Shown: in pieces, positions 17,422 through 26,376 of the stretch | Position numbering within the stretch: the stretch's first letter is position 1 | Layout of the letters: each line of letters begins with the position of its first letter | DNA from: Moorena producens 3L | Lineage (GTDB): Bacteria > Cyanobacteriota > Cyanobacteriia > Cyanobacteriales > Coleofasciculaceae | Direction of reading: 5' to 3' | Assembly (NCBI RefSeq): GCF_000211815.1 | Contig: NZ_GL890840.1 | Location: 366,141 to 430,140 of the forward strand | Length of the DNA stretch: 64,000 nt | The notes under the pieces: model-generated | The model's input: only the letters and a program-made list of their open reading frames with translations | Database searches by the model: none | Told to the model about the DNA's origin: nothing | Translations under genes and position numbers: made by a program

Positions 17422-18927
17422 CTAGGCAGCAGCTTCCAGCTTGTCTTGCAAATCAAAAATGACTAGACGTTCATTTTCAAGAAGACAGCGATAATTCGAG
17501 CGGAGATGGTGGAAAAAATCGACGTAGTGTTCCAGCCACCAGAAAGCTGGCCATCCGATAACTAGGAAGGTTGCCCCGTCATCTTTTAATCTCTCTAACT
17601 CCAAAATTGCAGTCCTGTCATCAGGTGGCGATCCCCAGTATCGTCCGTCTTTTTCAAGAAAAGGAAGCCGACGACGCTCATCTACCCACTCATCCGTTCC
17701 CCATTCATCTTGATCTGCCAATATAAAAGTGACCTGTGGAGGAATATTACGCTTAATCTCCTGCAACGCTAACTCGCGCCAATCTGACCAGGGTCTATAG
17801 GACTCAATCAGTCTTTGAATGGCTAAAACAAGGTCGTCTCTACCACGCTCTTTTAGTAAAGGTACTAAGGAACTGTAATCACTTAAATATCCCGGTGTCA
17901 TTAGTTTAAGAGTTTGCAGAAGCTCTGGATAAACTTCATCTACCGGAAAAGCCCTACTACCTTTTAGCTTTCCAAGTGCTTCTAAGGTGGTCATGGTTAC
18001 AATACATTTCAGGCACTTCCCACAATTTGAATTGCCGTTTGCCGTACATACATGTAAGTTCCTCAGCCCAACGTCCCAGTCACTGATGACTTGCGTCTTC
18101 TGAAGTCGCGAGAATCGAGCACCATAATAAATAAGCTGTAAATTCTGACTGTTGTAATTAGGTGCTAGATAGATAAGATCTTCAGGAGCTATATCCGAGA
18201 TGGGATTGTCCGAAGAAACAATAATTTTGGTTAATCGCCGTCCAAGACTATGAGCAACAGCAGCAAGTGAAGCCCCAAGGTAACAGTACTGCCAAAACTT
18301 TCCATCATCTGAATAGCCACGATAAGCCAGGGTTCGTAAGTTGCTTACAACTGGTATAAGATTGACACCTGTTTCTTTATTGACTTCACTGAATTTTGCA
18401 ATAGATCGATCAAGGGAATCCAATTTAAGGCTTGATTTAGGGTCTTCCGGAAAACCTGCACCCTGAACATAGATTACATCTCGAATAGAGAAAGGGTGAC
18501 CCTCTGGTACAGTAAGTTGGTTGTGGCGAAGACTGAATAATGAATCAACTCCACCTGATATAAACAATGCCGTATGCTCTTCAGGTCGTGAGACTGAATG
18601 AGTATCCAGCGGGGCTTCAATTACAGGGACAGTACGGCTAAACTTTTCCCAATATCGGTGAAGCCAAGCCAGATTAGTGAGTACTCCTTCGAGTAAAATT
18701 GGACAGACTGGGCTATCGATCGCGATCCGCTCCTCTCCATATCTTGCTGCTAGGAAAGCACAAGCAACCAGGTACGTATCGGCTTTCAAAGACAGAGCGG
18801 AGCTATATTCTGGCAGAGTCGCAAAGTAAATATCCTGCTGAGATCGATTGCAATTTTCCCAGCTGATAGTCGCAACTACTTTTGCTAGCCCATCCTTGTT
18901 TTCGTAACGAAGATTTTCGATTTTCAT
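17422..18927 (-). CDS. QueC-like PP-loop enzyme with shared C-terminal module
   Basis: This 501-residue protein starts at ATG 18927 with GGGGA six bases ahead; a GTG at 18939 is less likely. After an N-terminal ~115-residue region it has FISGGVDSLFSL (SGGxDS PP-loop, about 124-129), which binds ATP and releases pyrophosphate. It also has a Cys-x7-Cys-x2-Cys-x2-Cys cluster (about Cys293, 301, 304, 307; NCGKCLKC), the zinc-site spacing of QueC, the 7-cyano-7-deazaguanine synthase. Residues ~400-495 are the shared module (PFLEKDGRYWG, ELERLKDDGA, GWPAFWWLEHY, ERLVIFDLQ). The rest differs from true QueC, so I do not infer queuosine synthesis. An ATP-driven amide, nitrile or thiolation-type step on a product intermediate is possible. 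It sits between a GT2 and a GT4 gene. Confidence 0.85.
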   Translation of the reverse strand: MKIENLRYENKDGLAKVVATISWENCNRSQQDIYFATLPEYSSALSLKADTYLVACAFLAARYGEERIAIDSPVCPILLEGVLTNLAWLHRYWEKFSRTVPVIEAPLDTHSVSRPEEHTALFISGGVDSLFSLRHNQLTVPEGHPFSIRDVIYVQGAGFPEDPKSSLKLDSLDRSIAKFSEVNKETGVNLIPVVSNLRTLAYRGYSDDGKFWQYCYLGASLAAVAHSLGRRLTKIIVSSDNPISDIAPEDLIYLAPNYNSQNLQLIYYGARFSRLQKTQVISDWDVGLRNLHVCTANGNSNCGKCLKCIVTMTTLEALGKLKGSRAFPVDEVYPELLQTLKLMTPGYLSDYSSLVPLLKERGRDDLVLAIQRLIESYRPWSDWRELALQEIKRNIPPQVTFILADQDEWGTDEWVDERRRLPFLEKDGRYWGSPPDDRTAILELERLKDDGATFLVIGWPAFWWLEHYVDFFHHLRSNYRCLLENERLVIFDLQDKLEAAA

Positions 18928-18989
18928 ATTTATCCCCACAGTAGCTTATCAGTCCTAACCAATAAATGCTGATAGAAGAGTCAGGTCGA

Positions 18990-20213
18990 TCAAGTTTTGA
19001 GGTCAAACACAACTAGACGTTCATTCTCAAGAGTGCATGGGTAATTTGAACGGAGATAGCGAGAAAAGTCTGTGTAGTAGTCCAACCACCAGAACGATGG
19101 CCAGGCAAATGCAATGAGATTAGCTTCCCCAGCTTTCATCCTTTCCAACTCAGAGATAGCCGTCGAGTCATCCGGTGGCGTTCCCCAGTATTGCCCGTCT
19201 TTTTCCAGAAATGGAATGACCTGGCGGCCTTCAGCAACATCGCCAAGATTTAACTGCTGATCGTGAACCAGGATGAAGGGATCGCCTGGAGAGACAAGAT
19301 TAGCAATGTCTTTAGCCGTTAATTCCACCTTCGTGCGGTATTCAATCTGTTGAGCATACTGATTCTTCGGATTATCGTCTGAGGCATATTTTCGACGTGC
19401 CGTTACCACTCCCATTGCGGATGGAGGGTTATCAAGATTACATTTTTTAGCGACATGCAGGTAGTCTTGACGGTAGGTATCGGGATTCCATTTGAGGTAG
19501 TAGTATTCTTTCTCATCAGGATAAATAGGGGGAGGAGGTAAGAAGGTGACCACGGCTTTCGGCTCAAAAACGATGGGCACTTGCTTGTCATAAAGTGCAA
19601 GGCTGACATCAACCTCCTCTTGAGCCGTGATTGATTCATCAAACTCGCCAATGCGATCGAAAACCTCTGTTCGGAACAGCATACAGTGGGTTTCTATAAA
19701 TTTCATAGTTCTGCGGTCACTAGCATTTCGGTCATCCTCCTTGGGAGTACTTCGAGGAAGTATTTTAAGCTTGATTCCATCAGAGGTTTGTATGGGTTTG
19801 ATATCATCTAGTCGATCGTCAAAGTGAACCTTCTCAAATTGTCCTAATCGCTCAAGTACGAGCGGGGCAGCAACGTCTGCTGGATATTCATCACATGCCT
19901 CAATTAGGCGGGAAAGCCAACCGTCTTCTACAAGCACGTCATTTTCAAGCAAACATAAGAAATCATCCTTGGCTTCTCGGATCGCCAGGTTTCTACATTG
20001 GTTAGGCAGTAAGTGGTGATCTGTATGGATAAACTTGACATTCCTCTGCCCCTCCAAGACGTTTTCAATCTGCTGTCGATAAACTTTCGGGATTTGGCAA
20101 TCCACCACAATCAGTTTAAAAGGGATGTGGGTACGATCGTAAATTCGTTGTAGACATTCGGCTGCAACGGAAAATCTTTCTCTTGGAATAAAACCGATGG
20201 TTACTGTTGACAT
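18990..20213 (-). CDS. GT2-like glycosyltransferase with shared C-terminal module
   Basis: This 407-residue protein begins MSTVTIGFIPRERFS. The GT-A fold is shown by LIVVDCQIPKVYRQQIE, LLPNQCRNLAI and LCLLENDVLVEDGWL, where END replaces a canonical DxD. A later RTEVFDRIGEFDE block is typical of GT2 enzymes that recheck the acceptor side. The C-terminal ~95 residues are the shared module: PFILVHDQQ, IPFLEKDGQYWG, AISELERMK, FAWPSFWWLDYY and ERLVVFDLKT. It is closely related to the GT2 at 21519-22694 over its whole length, so the two are tandem paralogues separated by one CgeB-like gene. The gap to the upstream CgeB-like gene is ~95 bp. Substrate unknown. Confidence 0.88.
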   Translation of the reverse strand: MSTVTIGFIPRERFSVAAECLQRIYDRTHIPFKLIVVDCQIPKVYRQQIENVLEGQRNVKFIHTDHHLLPNQCRNLAIREAKDDFLCLLENDVLVEDGWLSRLIEACDEYPADVAAPLVLERLGQFEKVHFDDRLDDIKPIQTSDGIKLKILPRSTPKEDDRNASDRRTMKFIETHCMLFRTEVFDRIGEFDESITAQEEVDVSLALYDKQVPIVFEPKAVVTFLPPPPIYPDEKEYYYLKWNPDTYRQDYLHVAKKCNLDNPPSAMGVVTARRKYASDDNPKNQYAQQIEYRTKVELTAKDIANLVSPGDPFILVHDQQLNLGDVAEGRQVIPFLEKDGQYWGTPPDDSTAISELERMKAGEANLIAFAWPSFWWLDYYTDFSRYLRSNYPCTLENERLVVFDLKT

Positions 20214-20308
20214 AATTAATTTTTCCTCGCTCGATTTACTTTTTTAATCTTAATTGAATGTTTGTCTATGTTTGGCTTTGACTCAATTTATACACACAAA
20301 ATTCAAAT

Positions 20309-21502
20309 CTAAAACCCTGCATTCTCCATTAACCTACTTATCACCTTCTCGGCGGCAAAATACTCAGTAGCAATGTCCCGTGCAGCGCGACAGTTTCCCT
20401 CATAGTCACTCTTGATTGAATCCATTGCTTTCAGAATATCCTCCATGGTTTGAAATGCGAAGAGTCCCTTACCTGTAGGCAAAAACTTGCTAAACCCCGT
20501 TTCCTGGGTAATTACAGGGCGACCGGCAGCAAGATAGCAGACAGAGCGATCGCTGAACCATCCCGTTCGGGGACGAACGTACTGTTCTTTAGTTACTGTA
20601 AATTCCCCCAAAGAGCTGCAAATATATTGCCGATAAGTGGAGGGATTCGTTAAATTCCGGGCTGAGATAATCTGCCAACCATAATGACGCATTTTAGCTG
20701 CTTCGCTCTCGCTAATTCCCTCAAGGGCTAATTCTATGGGAAAGTGAGAATGTAAAGGCAAATCTATGAAGCGCCGAAATTCTGAATCTTTCCGCCAAGA
20801 ATAGTTTTCATTTTGCCAAACGATGTCTTTTTTCAGATTCTTCCAAGTTGAGATGGTTGTGAGCTTTGCATCCACCTCTAAGGAACTAACATTAGACCAC
20901 CAGTCAATACAGACGGGTGGTCTTGTGGGATGCCATTGATACCGTTCAACAGGAACAAGGCAGTCATCTTTACCCAGGTTATATCCATAGGTAAACAAGT
21001 GATTGTAGCTGTCAAGTTGGCCGATCAACCAAGACTCATTTTGGGCAACACGCACCTGATCTACAAATGGATCTGTTTGTAAATAGATAAGACAATTAAT
21101 CTCACTATGTTCAGGACGAAGGTAATGAGCACCGCAAAGATTGATAACTGCATCAGCCTCTCGATAAAGCCTTTGCAATCCATCTGAATCAGCAGCTCCA
21201 AGGCAAACATTTTGTTCGCTAGGAGGACGAAAAATCCAGCGCTCTCCCATTCCCAAACTGTTCATATATAGAGAAAGATATTTAACATTCTCAGTGTAGT
21301 TTGGTGTGTGCCAGAGAGTTTTGGGGTCCTGAAGGGGACTGTCAGAATCCTCTACATACCAAACATCAAAGCCAAGTCTTCTTAGACCTGCTAGATAGTG
21401 CAGAACCTGCCAGGTCATCCCTCCGAATGGATAAGACGCTAACAGCCCCCAGACAATAATTTTTCCAGCCGTAGCCGGTGGATATTTGCTTAATAACTCC
21501 AA
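20309..21502 (-). CDS. CgeB-like GT-B glycosyltransferase, paralogue 1
   Basis: The protein is about 397 residues. I prefer a TTG start at 21502 because AAGGAGA lies nine bases ahead; the longer frame (to 21547, also TTG) would overlap the preceding gene. The N-terminal half opens with KIIVWGLLASYPFGGMTWQ, then LHYLAGLRRLGFDVWYVEDS. The C-terminal half has the family block TGWFSDRSVCYLAAGRPVIT, then FSKFLPTGKGLFAF. This is the pattern of the CgeB/Glyco_trans_1_2 group, in which the C-terminal block binds the nucleotide sugar. It is the most divergent of the four intact paralogues here (for example FTVTKEQYVRPR where others have FSVAKQGYV). Acceptor and donor cannot be read from sequence. Confidence 0.82.
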   Translation of the reverse strand: MELLSKYPPATAGKIIVWGLLASYPFGGMTWQVLHYLAGLRRLGFDVWYVEDSDSPLQDPKTLWHTPNYTENVKYLSLYMNSLGMGERWIFRPPSEQNVCLGAADSDGLQRLYREADAVINLCGAHYLRPEHSEINCLIYLQTDPFVDQVRVAQNESWLIGQLDSYNHLFTYGYNLGKDDCLVPVERYQWHPTRPPVCIDWWSNVSSLEVDAKLTTISTWKNLKKDIVWQNENYSWRKDSEFRRFIDLPLHSHFPIELALEGISESEAAKMRHYGWQIISARNLTNPSTYRQYICSSLGEFTVTKEQYVRPRTGWFSDRSVCYLAAGRPVITQETGFSKFLPTGKGLFAFQTMEDILKAMDSIKSDYEGNCRAARDIATEYFAAEKVISRLMENAGF

Positions 21503-21518
21503 TTTGCTAATCTCCTTG

Positions 21519-22694
21519 CTAAAGATGCTCTTCCAACTTGAAAACAATAAGGCGATCGTTGCTTAGCACGCAGGGAAATTTTGCACGGAGATAGTTATGA
21601 AACTCTGAATAGTACTCCAACCACCAAAATGTGTGCCAGGCAAAGGCAATATGGGTTGCTCCCAACTGGCGTAAGCGCTCCAATTCCCGAATTGCAGTTT
21701 CATCGTCTGCTGGCTCCCCCCAATACTGTCCATCTTTTTCAAGAAAGGGAATAGGTTGGAGCCCATCAACGATTTCAGTACCTAGCCACCGGGCCTGGTC
21801 AACTAGGATAAAAGGAACATCAGGACCGACAAGCGTTTTGAGTTCTTCTTTAACTTTAGATAACTGAGCAATTCGGCGTCGATCTTTAACGAATTCGATA
21901 GATCCAGGCATGCGAAGCAAATTCCACTTTTTCTGAATGCGCTCATGACTTTTATGAGCCCGATCCATATCCCATTTCATCAAAAAATATTCCTCATCTT
22001 CAGGAGAAGGAGGATAGGGCGGGAGGTAATTTATCTCACACTTAGGCTCAAAGACAACTGGAACTCCAGCACTATATAAGGCCAAACTCAGATCGATTTC
22101 ATCCCGTGTGTTCAGTTCCTCGTCATACAGCCCTATGCGATCGAAGACGTTTCGACGAAACAGAAGGCAGTGTTGCTCCATAAACTGGACTTTCCTAAGC
22201 TCCTGCCCTCGATCCGTTTCTTTGTCATCTGTACGGGGCAAAATTTTCAATTTTATACCTTCAGAAGTTTGCACAGAGTGAACTTGATTTAAACGATCGT
22301 CAAAGTGAACCGGAGCCTTCCTCGATCGCCCTTCCATGAGTAATGGGACGGCAACATCCGCCGGATATTCCTCGCAAGCAGTGATGAGTTGAGTAAGCCA
22401 ACCGTCCGATACTAAATTGTCGTTTTCAATTAGACAAAGAAATTCATCTTGGGCTTCCTGAACGACCAGATTCCTAGACTGGTTTGGAAGCAAATAGTGA
22501 TCTCGGTGAATAACTTTGACGTTTTCACGCCCCTGCAGTATCTGTTCAATCTGTTGCCAGTAAACTTTGGGAGTATTGCAATCCACTACAATTAAATTGA
22601 AGGGGATATGGGTATGGTCAAAGATTCGCTGCAACGACTCAGCTGCTAGAGAGAATCGTTCGCGAGGGCTAAAGCCTATAGTGACTGTTGGCAT
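21519..22694 (-). CDS. GT2-like glycosyltransferase with shared C-terminal module
   Basis: This 391-residue protein starts at ATG 22694 with AAGGAG upstream. It begins MPTVTIGFSPRERFSLAAES and matches the protein at 18990-20213 along its length: LIVVDCNTPKVYWQQIEQIL, LLPNQSRNLVV, LCLIENDNLVSDGWL, then the FRRNVFDRIGLYDEE block. The C-terminal module is clear: PFILVDQARWLG, PIPFLEKDGQYWG, AIRELERLRQLGA, FAWHTFWWLEYY and DRLIVFKLE. The stop lies only 16 bases from the next gene's preferred start, suggesting translational coupling. No signal peptide or membrane segment is seen, so it should act in the cytoplasm. Confidence 0.88.
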   Translation of the reverse strand: MPTVTIGFSPRERFSLAAESLQRIFDHTHIPFNLIVVDCNTPKVYWQQIEQILQGRENVKVIHRDHYLLPNQSRNLVVQEAQDEFLCLIENDNLVSDGWLTQLITACEEYPADVAVPLLMEGRSRKAPVHFDDRLNQVHSVQTSEGIKLKILPRTDDKETDRGQELRKVQFMEQHCLLFRRNVFDRIGLYDEELNTRDEIDLSLALYSAGVPVVFEPKCEINYLPPYPPSPEDEEYFLMKWDMDRAHKSHERIQKKWNLLRMPGSIEFVKDRRRIAQLSKVKEELKTLVGPDVPFILVDQARWLGTEIVDGLQPIPFLEKDGQYWGEPADDETAIRELERLRQLGATHIAFAWHTFWWLEYYSEFHNYLRAKFPCVLSNDRLIVFKLEEHL

Positions 22695-22724
22695 GTTGTC
22701 ATCTCCTTGATAAAATTTTTCTGT

Positions 22725-23882
22725 TCAACTCATAGCTACTTCAAGCAGGGGGGGTAGAACCCGATCTGTGGAAAAATATTGTGCTGCGATTTGACGCGCA
22801 GCAAGACAGTGCTGTTCATAATCAGCATTGATGGACTCGATTCCCTCCAGTGCTTCGGAGAGGTTACGGAAAGTGAGAATCCCCTTACCCGTCGGCAAGT
22901 AATCACTAATGCCTGTGTCTTGCACTAAAATCGGCCGACCAGAGGCAAGATAGCAGGCGCTGCGATCGCTAAACCAGCCCCCACGACTCAGAACATAGCC
23001 TTGTTTAGCGACACTAAATTCAGCGCGAGATTCTTGTATAAACTTGCGGTACGACCATGGAGTTTGGGTTGCCAACCAGCCTGGGACAACCTCCCATCCA
23101 TTTTTAGACATTTGCTTGGGAGTTCCTCCTGTCAAGGCTATCCGGAATAACTGAGATGTATACTGTGGCAAATCAAGGAACTCAGTGAACTCTTTATCTT
23201 TCTGTCCGTAATGAACTCCTTGATAGATAACTTTGTTATAGCTATGAGACTTCCCATAACTTTTCCACTGGAATATAGTAGTAAAGTAATCATTAGAACT
23301 ATGTTCAAATAGAGGCCATTCCGGCAAAAATATCGGAGATAATGTCTTAATCCATTTATGATCTGCTGTTGGAATTGAGCAGTCTGTTGCCTCCAGACGC
23401 TGAGCAATTGAGAAAAGCTGCTCACAATGAGAAACCATATTGCTTAGCTTCACATCGCCGCTAACCAGCCTCATTTGAGTAAAGCCAGGGTCTGCATCAA
23501 TGAATATGCGACGTTTTGGCCAATTATATTCATCTCTCCATAGAGATAGCGGTACGGCACGAACAATTAACAGCTCTGCCTGCGAACAAATATCCAGGAA
23601 ATCATCAAGTGCCATTCCCTGAGATTGATTTCCAGCACGGTAAATCCACTTTCCTTGAAAATCAAATGGTTCAAGACAATCACGGATGTATGTAGTAGGG
23701 TACTCTAAATCATTTGTTGATTCCTCATTTTCCCAGTCATACACCCACGATTGCTGCCCGCAATCCTCTAAGTAGAAGACATCATGACCGAGTGCACGCA
23801 AACCCAACAAATACTGGATATTAATCCAAGCATGCCCGCCAACAGGGAAACGACCTATACTACCAGAGAAAATAATAATCAC
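22725..23882 (-). CDS. CgeB-like GT-B glycosyltransferase, paralogue 2
   Basis: This 385-residue protein starts at GTG 23882, with GGAG about 13 bases ahead. It begins (M)IIIFSGSIGRFPVGGHAW, then NIQYLLGLRALGHDVFYLED. Mid-protein YNKVIYQGVHYGQKDKEF is shared with the other paralogues, and the C-terminal block AEFSVAKQGYV, GWFSDRSACYLASGRPIL, ISDYLPTGKGILTF marks the sugar-nucleotide-binding half. It lies 22 bp after paralogue 3 and 30 bp before the GT2 gene. The AACYLAxG-type block is very well kept among paralogues 2-4, whereas the ~120 residues between the domains vary. This suggests the same donor chemistry with different acceptors; that is inference. Confidence 0.82.
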   Translation of the reverse strand: MIIIFSGSIGRFPVGGHAWINIQYLLGLRALGHDVFYLEDCGQQSWVYDWENEESTNDLEYPTTYIRDCLEPFDFQGKWIYRAGNQSQGMALDDFLDICSQAELLIVRAVPLSLWRDEYNWPKRRIFIDADPGFTQMRLVSGDVKLSNMVSHCEQLFSIAQRLEATDCSIPTADHKWIKTLSPIFLPEWPLFEHSSNDYFTTIFQWKSYGKSHSYNKVIYQGVHYGQKDKEFTEFLDLPQYTSQLFRIALTGGTPKQMSKNGWEVVPGWLATQTPWSYRKFIQESRAEFSVAKQGYVLSRGGWFSDRSACYLASGRPILVQDTGISDYLPTGKGILTFRNLSEALEGIESINADYEQHCLAARQIAAQYFSTDRVLPPLLEVAMS

Positions 23883-23904
23883 TCTATGCTCGCTCCATTA
23901 ATAC

Positions 23905-25113
23905 TTAAGTCGTTTTGATTGCCCATTCCACCAAAGATGAGAGAATTTTTCTGGCCTCGAAAAACTCTTCAGCAATCGATCTTGCAGCGCGACAGTGGAA
24001 CTCGTAATGGTTGTTAATCTCCTCGATGCCAGCTATAACTTCCTCAGGTGTACTAAAGGGGATAATACCAGACCCAGTTTCCAACCATTCGGAAAAACCA
24101 GTTTCCTGAGTCAGCACCGGTCGGCCACTCGCCAGGTAGCAGGCACTTCGCTCACTGAACCAGCCACTGTTACTTGCCACATAACCTTGCTTAGCCACGC
24201 TGAACTCCGCTTTTGACTGCTGAATGTAGCGCTGATAGGTCCAGGGATCCCGTGTCGGCTCAAGGGAGTCACGTAACACCCAGCCCTTGCTGCAGAGGAG
24301 ATCTTGGGGAGCTTTTCCAACTGCCAGTTCTAAGATAGAACCAACTTTTTCAGGGAGATTCAAGTAAGGCTCAAATGAGTCCGACTTCATACCATAGCGA
24401 CTTCCTTGATACTGACGCGCCGGATAACTCTTCCATTGCATGACCGTGGTAAACATTCCCTGTAATGGCGCTGGTGTTATTGGCCAGGCATCCAAGACAA
24501 TTGGTTGGCGGGTTGCTTTCCAGGGTAGTCCATCATCGGGAATAGTGGATCGGTGGCTGCCAATGTTTTCGCCAAATGAGAGGAAGGCTGTATGTTGTAA
24601 AGCCCGATTTCGTGCATCAGGATTGGTCAAATGCCGAATTTGGGTAAAAACTGGATCGGTGTCAACCAAGATGCGTTCAGGAATTTCTACGAGCCAAGGG
24701 CGCAGGGGATTCATCCCGGAGAGATTTAGTAAGAGATCCGCGTCCGTACAGATACGAATCATATCATCAGCACGAGGCCCTAACCATCGCAATTTATGTG
24801 CGTCGAAGTAAGCCCAGCAATCATTGAGCCCTACTTTCTCGAACGTGCGCTTTGTAAATTGCAGTCCGTAGGTTGGATTGGTATCGGTTACACCTCTTAC
24901 AGGGTCGTAGCACGAAGGGTAATCATCACTATCTTCAACAAAATACACCTCGTGTCCAAGCCGAGCCAAACCTATTACATATTGCAAATGATGCCAGGTC
25001 AAACCTCCTACTGGTCCACGCACGATGTAGCCAAGTACAATAATACGCAAGCGGCCATCTGTGAGTAGCTGAGGTCTAAATACATTAGCAGTTCTCAGTA
25101 AAGGACTAACCAT
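23905..25113 (-). CDS. CgeB-like GT-B glycosyltransferase, paralogue 3
   Basis: The protein is about 402 residues from ATG 25113. A longer frame to 25179 would run 74 bp into the preceding gene, whereas the chosen ATG overlaps its stop by only 8 bases (ATGGTTAG), a coupled arrangement. Key segments are RIIVLGYIVRGPVGGLTW, LQYVIGLARLGHEVYFVED, RYGMKSDSFEPYLNLP, AEFSVAKQGYVASNSGWF and SERSACYLASGRPVLTQETG. This is the CgeB-like GT-B architecture shared with its neighbours. There is no transmembrane segment. The overlap with paralogue 4 and the similar lengths point to tandem duplication within the locus. Confidence 0.82.
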   Translation of the reverse strand: MVSPLLRTANVFRPQLLTDGRLRIIVLGYIVRGPVGGLTWHHLQYVIGLARLGHEVYFVEDSDDYPSCYDPVRGVTDTNPTYGLQFTKRTFEKVGLNDCWAYFDAHKLRWLGPRADDMIRICTDADLLLNLSGMNPLRPWLVEIPERILVDTDPVFTQIRHLTNPDARNRALQHTAFLSFGENIGSHRSTIPDDGLPWKATRQPIVLDAWPITPAPLQGMFTTVMQWKSYPARQYQGSRYGMKSDSFEPYLNLPEKVGSILELAVGKAPQDLLCSKGWVLRDSLEPTRDPWTYQRYIQQSKAEFSVAKQGYVASNSGWFSERSACYLASGRPVLTQETGFSEWLETGSGIIPFSTPEEVIAGIEEINNHYEFHCRAARSIAEEFFEARKILSSLVEWAIKTT

Positions 25114-26269
25114 GCCTATTGTATACCCCCTCAATGAGTTGGGATAGCACTTTATTTGAATCGAAATAAGTTTCAGCAATTGCCCGTGCCACTTTTGAGT
25201 GCCGCTCGTACTTTTCTTCGACTTCCTCGATAGCAGTAACCGCCTCCTCTATCGTTGTAAAAGGTAAGATACCTTCACCCACTGGAAGCACAGAAGAGAA
25301 TCCAGTATCTTGAACTACCACAGGTTTACCCGCTGCTAAATAACAGGCACTTCGACAACTGAACCAACCGGTTTTTCCTGCTACGTAAGCATTCTTGGCT
25401 ACGCTCCATTCAGCTTTCGATGACTCGATGTAGTTCCGATAGCTATCCAGATCGGGACAAACTTTTTCGGGATCAACTACCTGCCAACCATTATGAGCAA
25501 GTATCTCACGAGGGGTACGGCGAGTTTTCCCAGCATTAACGGCGAGTTCAAGCTCTACATCAGGAACTAGCTTCGGTAGTTTCATAAATCTCTTAAATTC
25601 AATATCTTTTTGACCATAAGTTAAGCCATTGTAGGTAATTGGCTTGTAACTAGTCCAATTCATCACAGTTGTAAAAGTATTGCGCTCCTTAGCTGAAGGA
25701 TGCCACTCCGACAGAACAATTGGCTGTCGGGTGGGACGCCAATGGTGACCAGTTTTTGGTATGGCATCGGCAAGTGTCTCCCCAAAGCTGAAATGGATAT
25801 CATGGGCATCGACCATTTTTTGAAAGTCAGCTTGTCCTCGCGCTAATTTAACCTGGGTGAATGCGGGATCTGAATCGATATAAACTAGATGCTTCACTTG
25901 CCGATAGTTCCAAGGATACATGAGGGTACCCGAGACATTGATCAGCAAGTCCGCAGATTTAATCACCTCGTTCCGTTTCTGTTCGGAAAGACCAAACCAT
26001 TGAGATTCCCAGGGGAAGCAATATGCCCATTTATCCCCCAGCCCAAAACGGGCCATCAAGTTAGCAAGATACTGCACGTTGTAGTCGCAACCAGCGGAGA
26101 CTCCACCCTCAGTCGGATTGTAAGGCCATTGACCAGTATCCTCAATATAGTAAACATCGTGGCCAAGCTGCGCCAATCCAAGTACATATTGAAAGTAGTC
26201 CCAAGCAACTCCGCCCAGAGGGTATTGGGCAATTAACCCCGTGACAATGACTCTAAGAGATGATTTCAT
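25106..26269 (-). CDS. CgeB-like GT-B glycosyltransferase, paralogue 4
   Basis: This 387-residue protein begins MKSSLRVIVTGLIAQYPLGG, followed by FQYVLGLAQLGHDVYYIEDT. It then shows YNGLTYGQKDIEFKRFMKLP and the C-terminal block AEWSVAKNAYVAGKTGWF, CRSACYLAAGKPVVVQDTGF and LPVGEGILPF. It is the first CgeB-like gene after the ABC exporter pair, with a 107-bp gap, the largest inside the exporter/glycosyltransferase run and a possible site for an internal promoter. Its stop overlaps the next gene's start. The donor-side motif is intact, so it should be active. Donor and acceptor are unknown. Confidence 0.82.
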   Translation of the reverse strand: MKSSLRVIVTGLIAQYPLGGVAWDYFQYVLGLAQLGHDVYYIEDTGQWPYNPTEGGVSAGCDYNVQYLANLMARFGLGDKWAYCFPWESQWFGLSEQKRNEVIKSADLLINVSGTLMYPWNYRQVKHLVYIDSDPAFTQVKLARGQADFQKMVDAHDIHFSFGETLADAIPKTGHHWRPTRQPIVLSEWHPSAKERNTFTTVMNWTSYKPITYNGLTYGQKDIEFKRFMKLPKLVPDVELELAVNAGKTRRTPREILAHNGWQVVDPEKVCPDLDSYRNYIESSKAEWSVAKNAYVAGKTGWFSCRSACYLAAGKPVVVQDTGFSSVLPVGEGILPFTTIEEAVTAIEEVEEKYERHSKVARAIAETYFDSNKVLSQLIEGVYNRHG

Positions 26270-26376
26270 CTTTATGCGAGCTCCTTCTGCTCACTTGAAC
26301 GAGTCCTTAAGGTATTTTCAGTTTCCATCTCAACCGCTTTAACACCGCAGATCGAAGATTATCAGGCGATTTGCTC

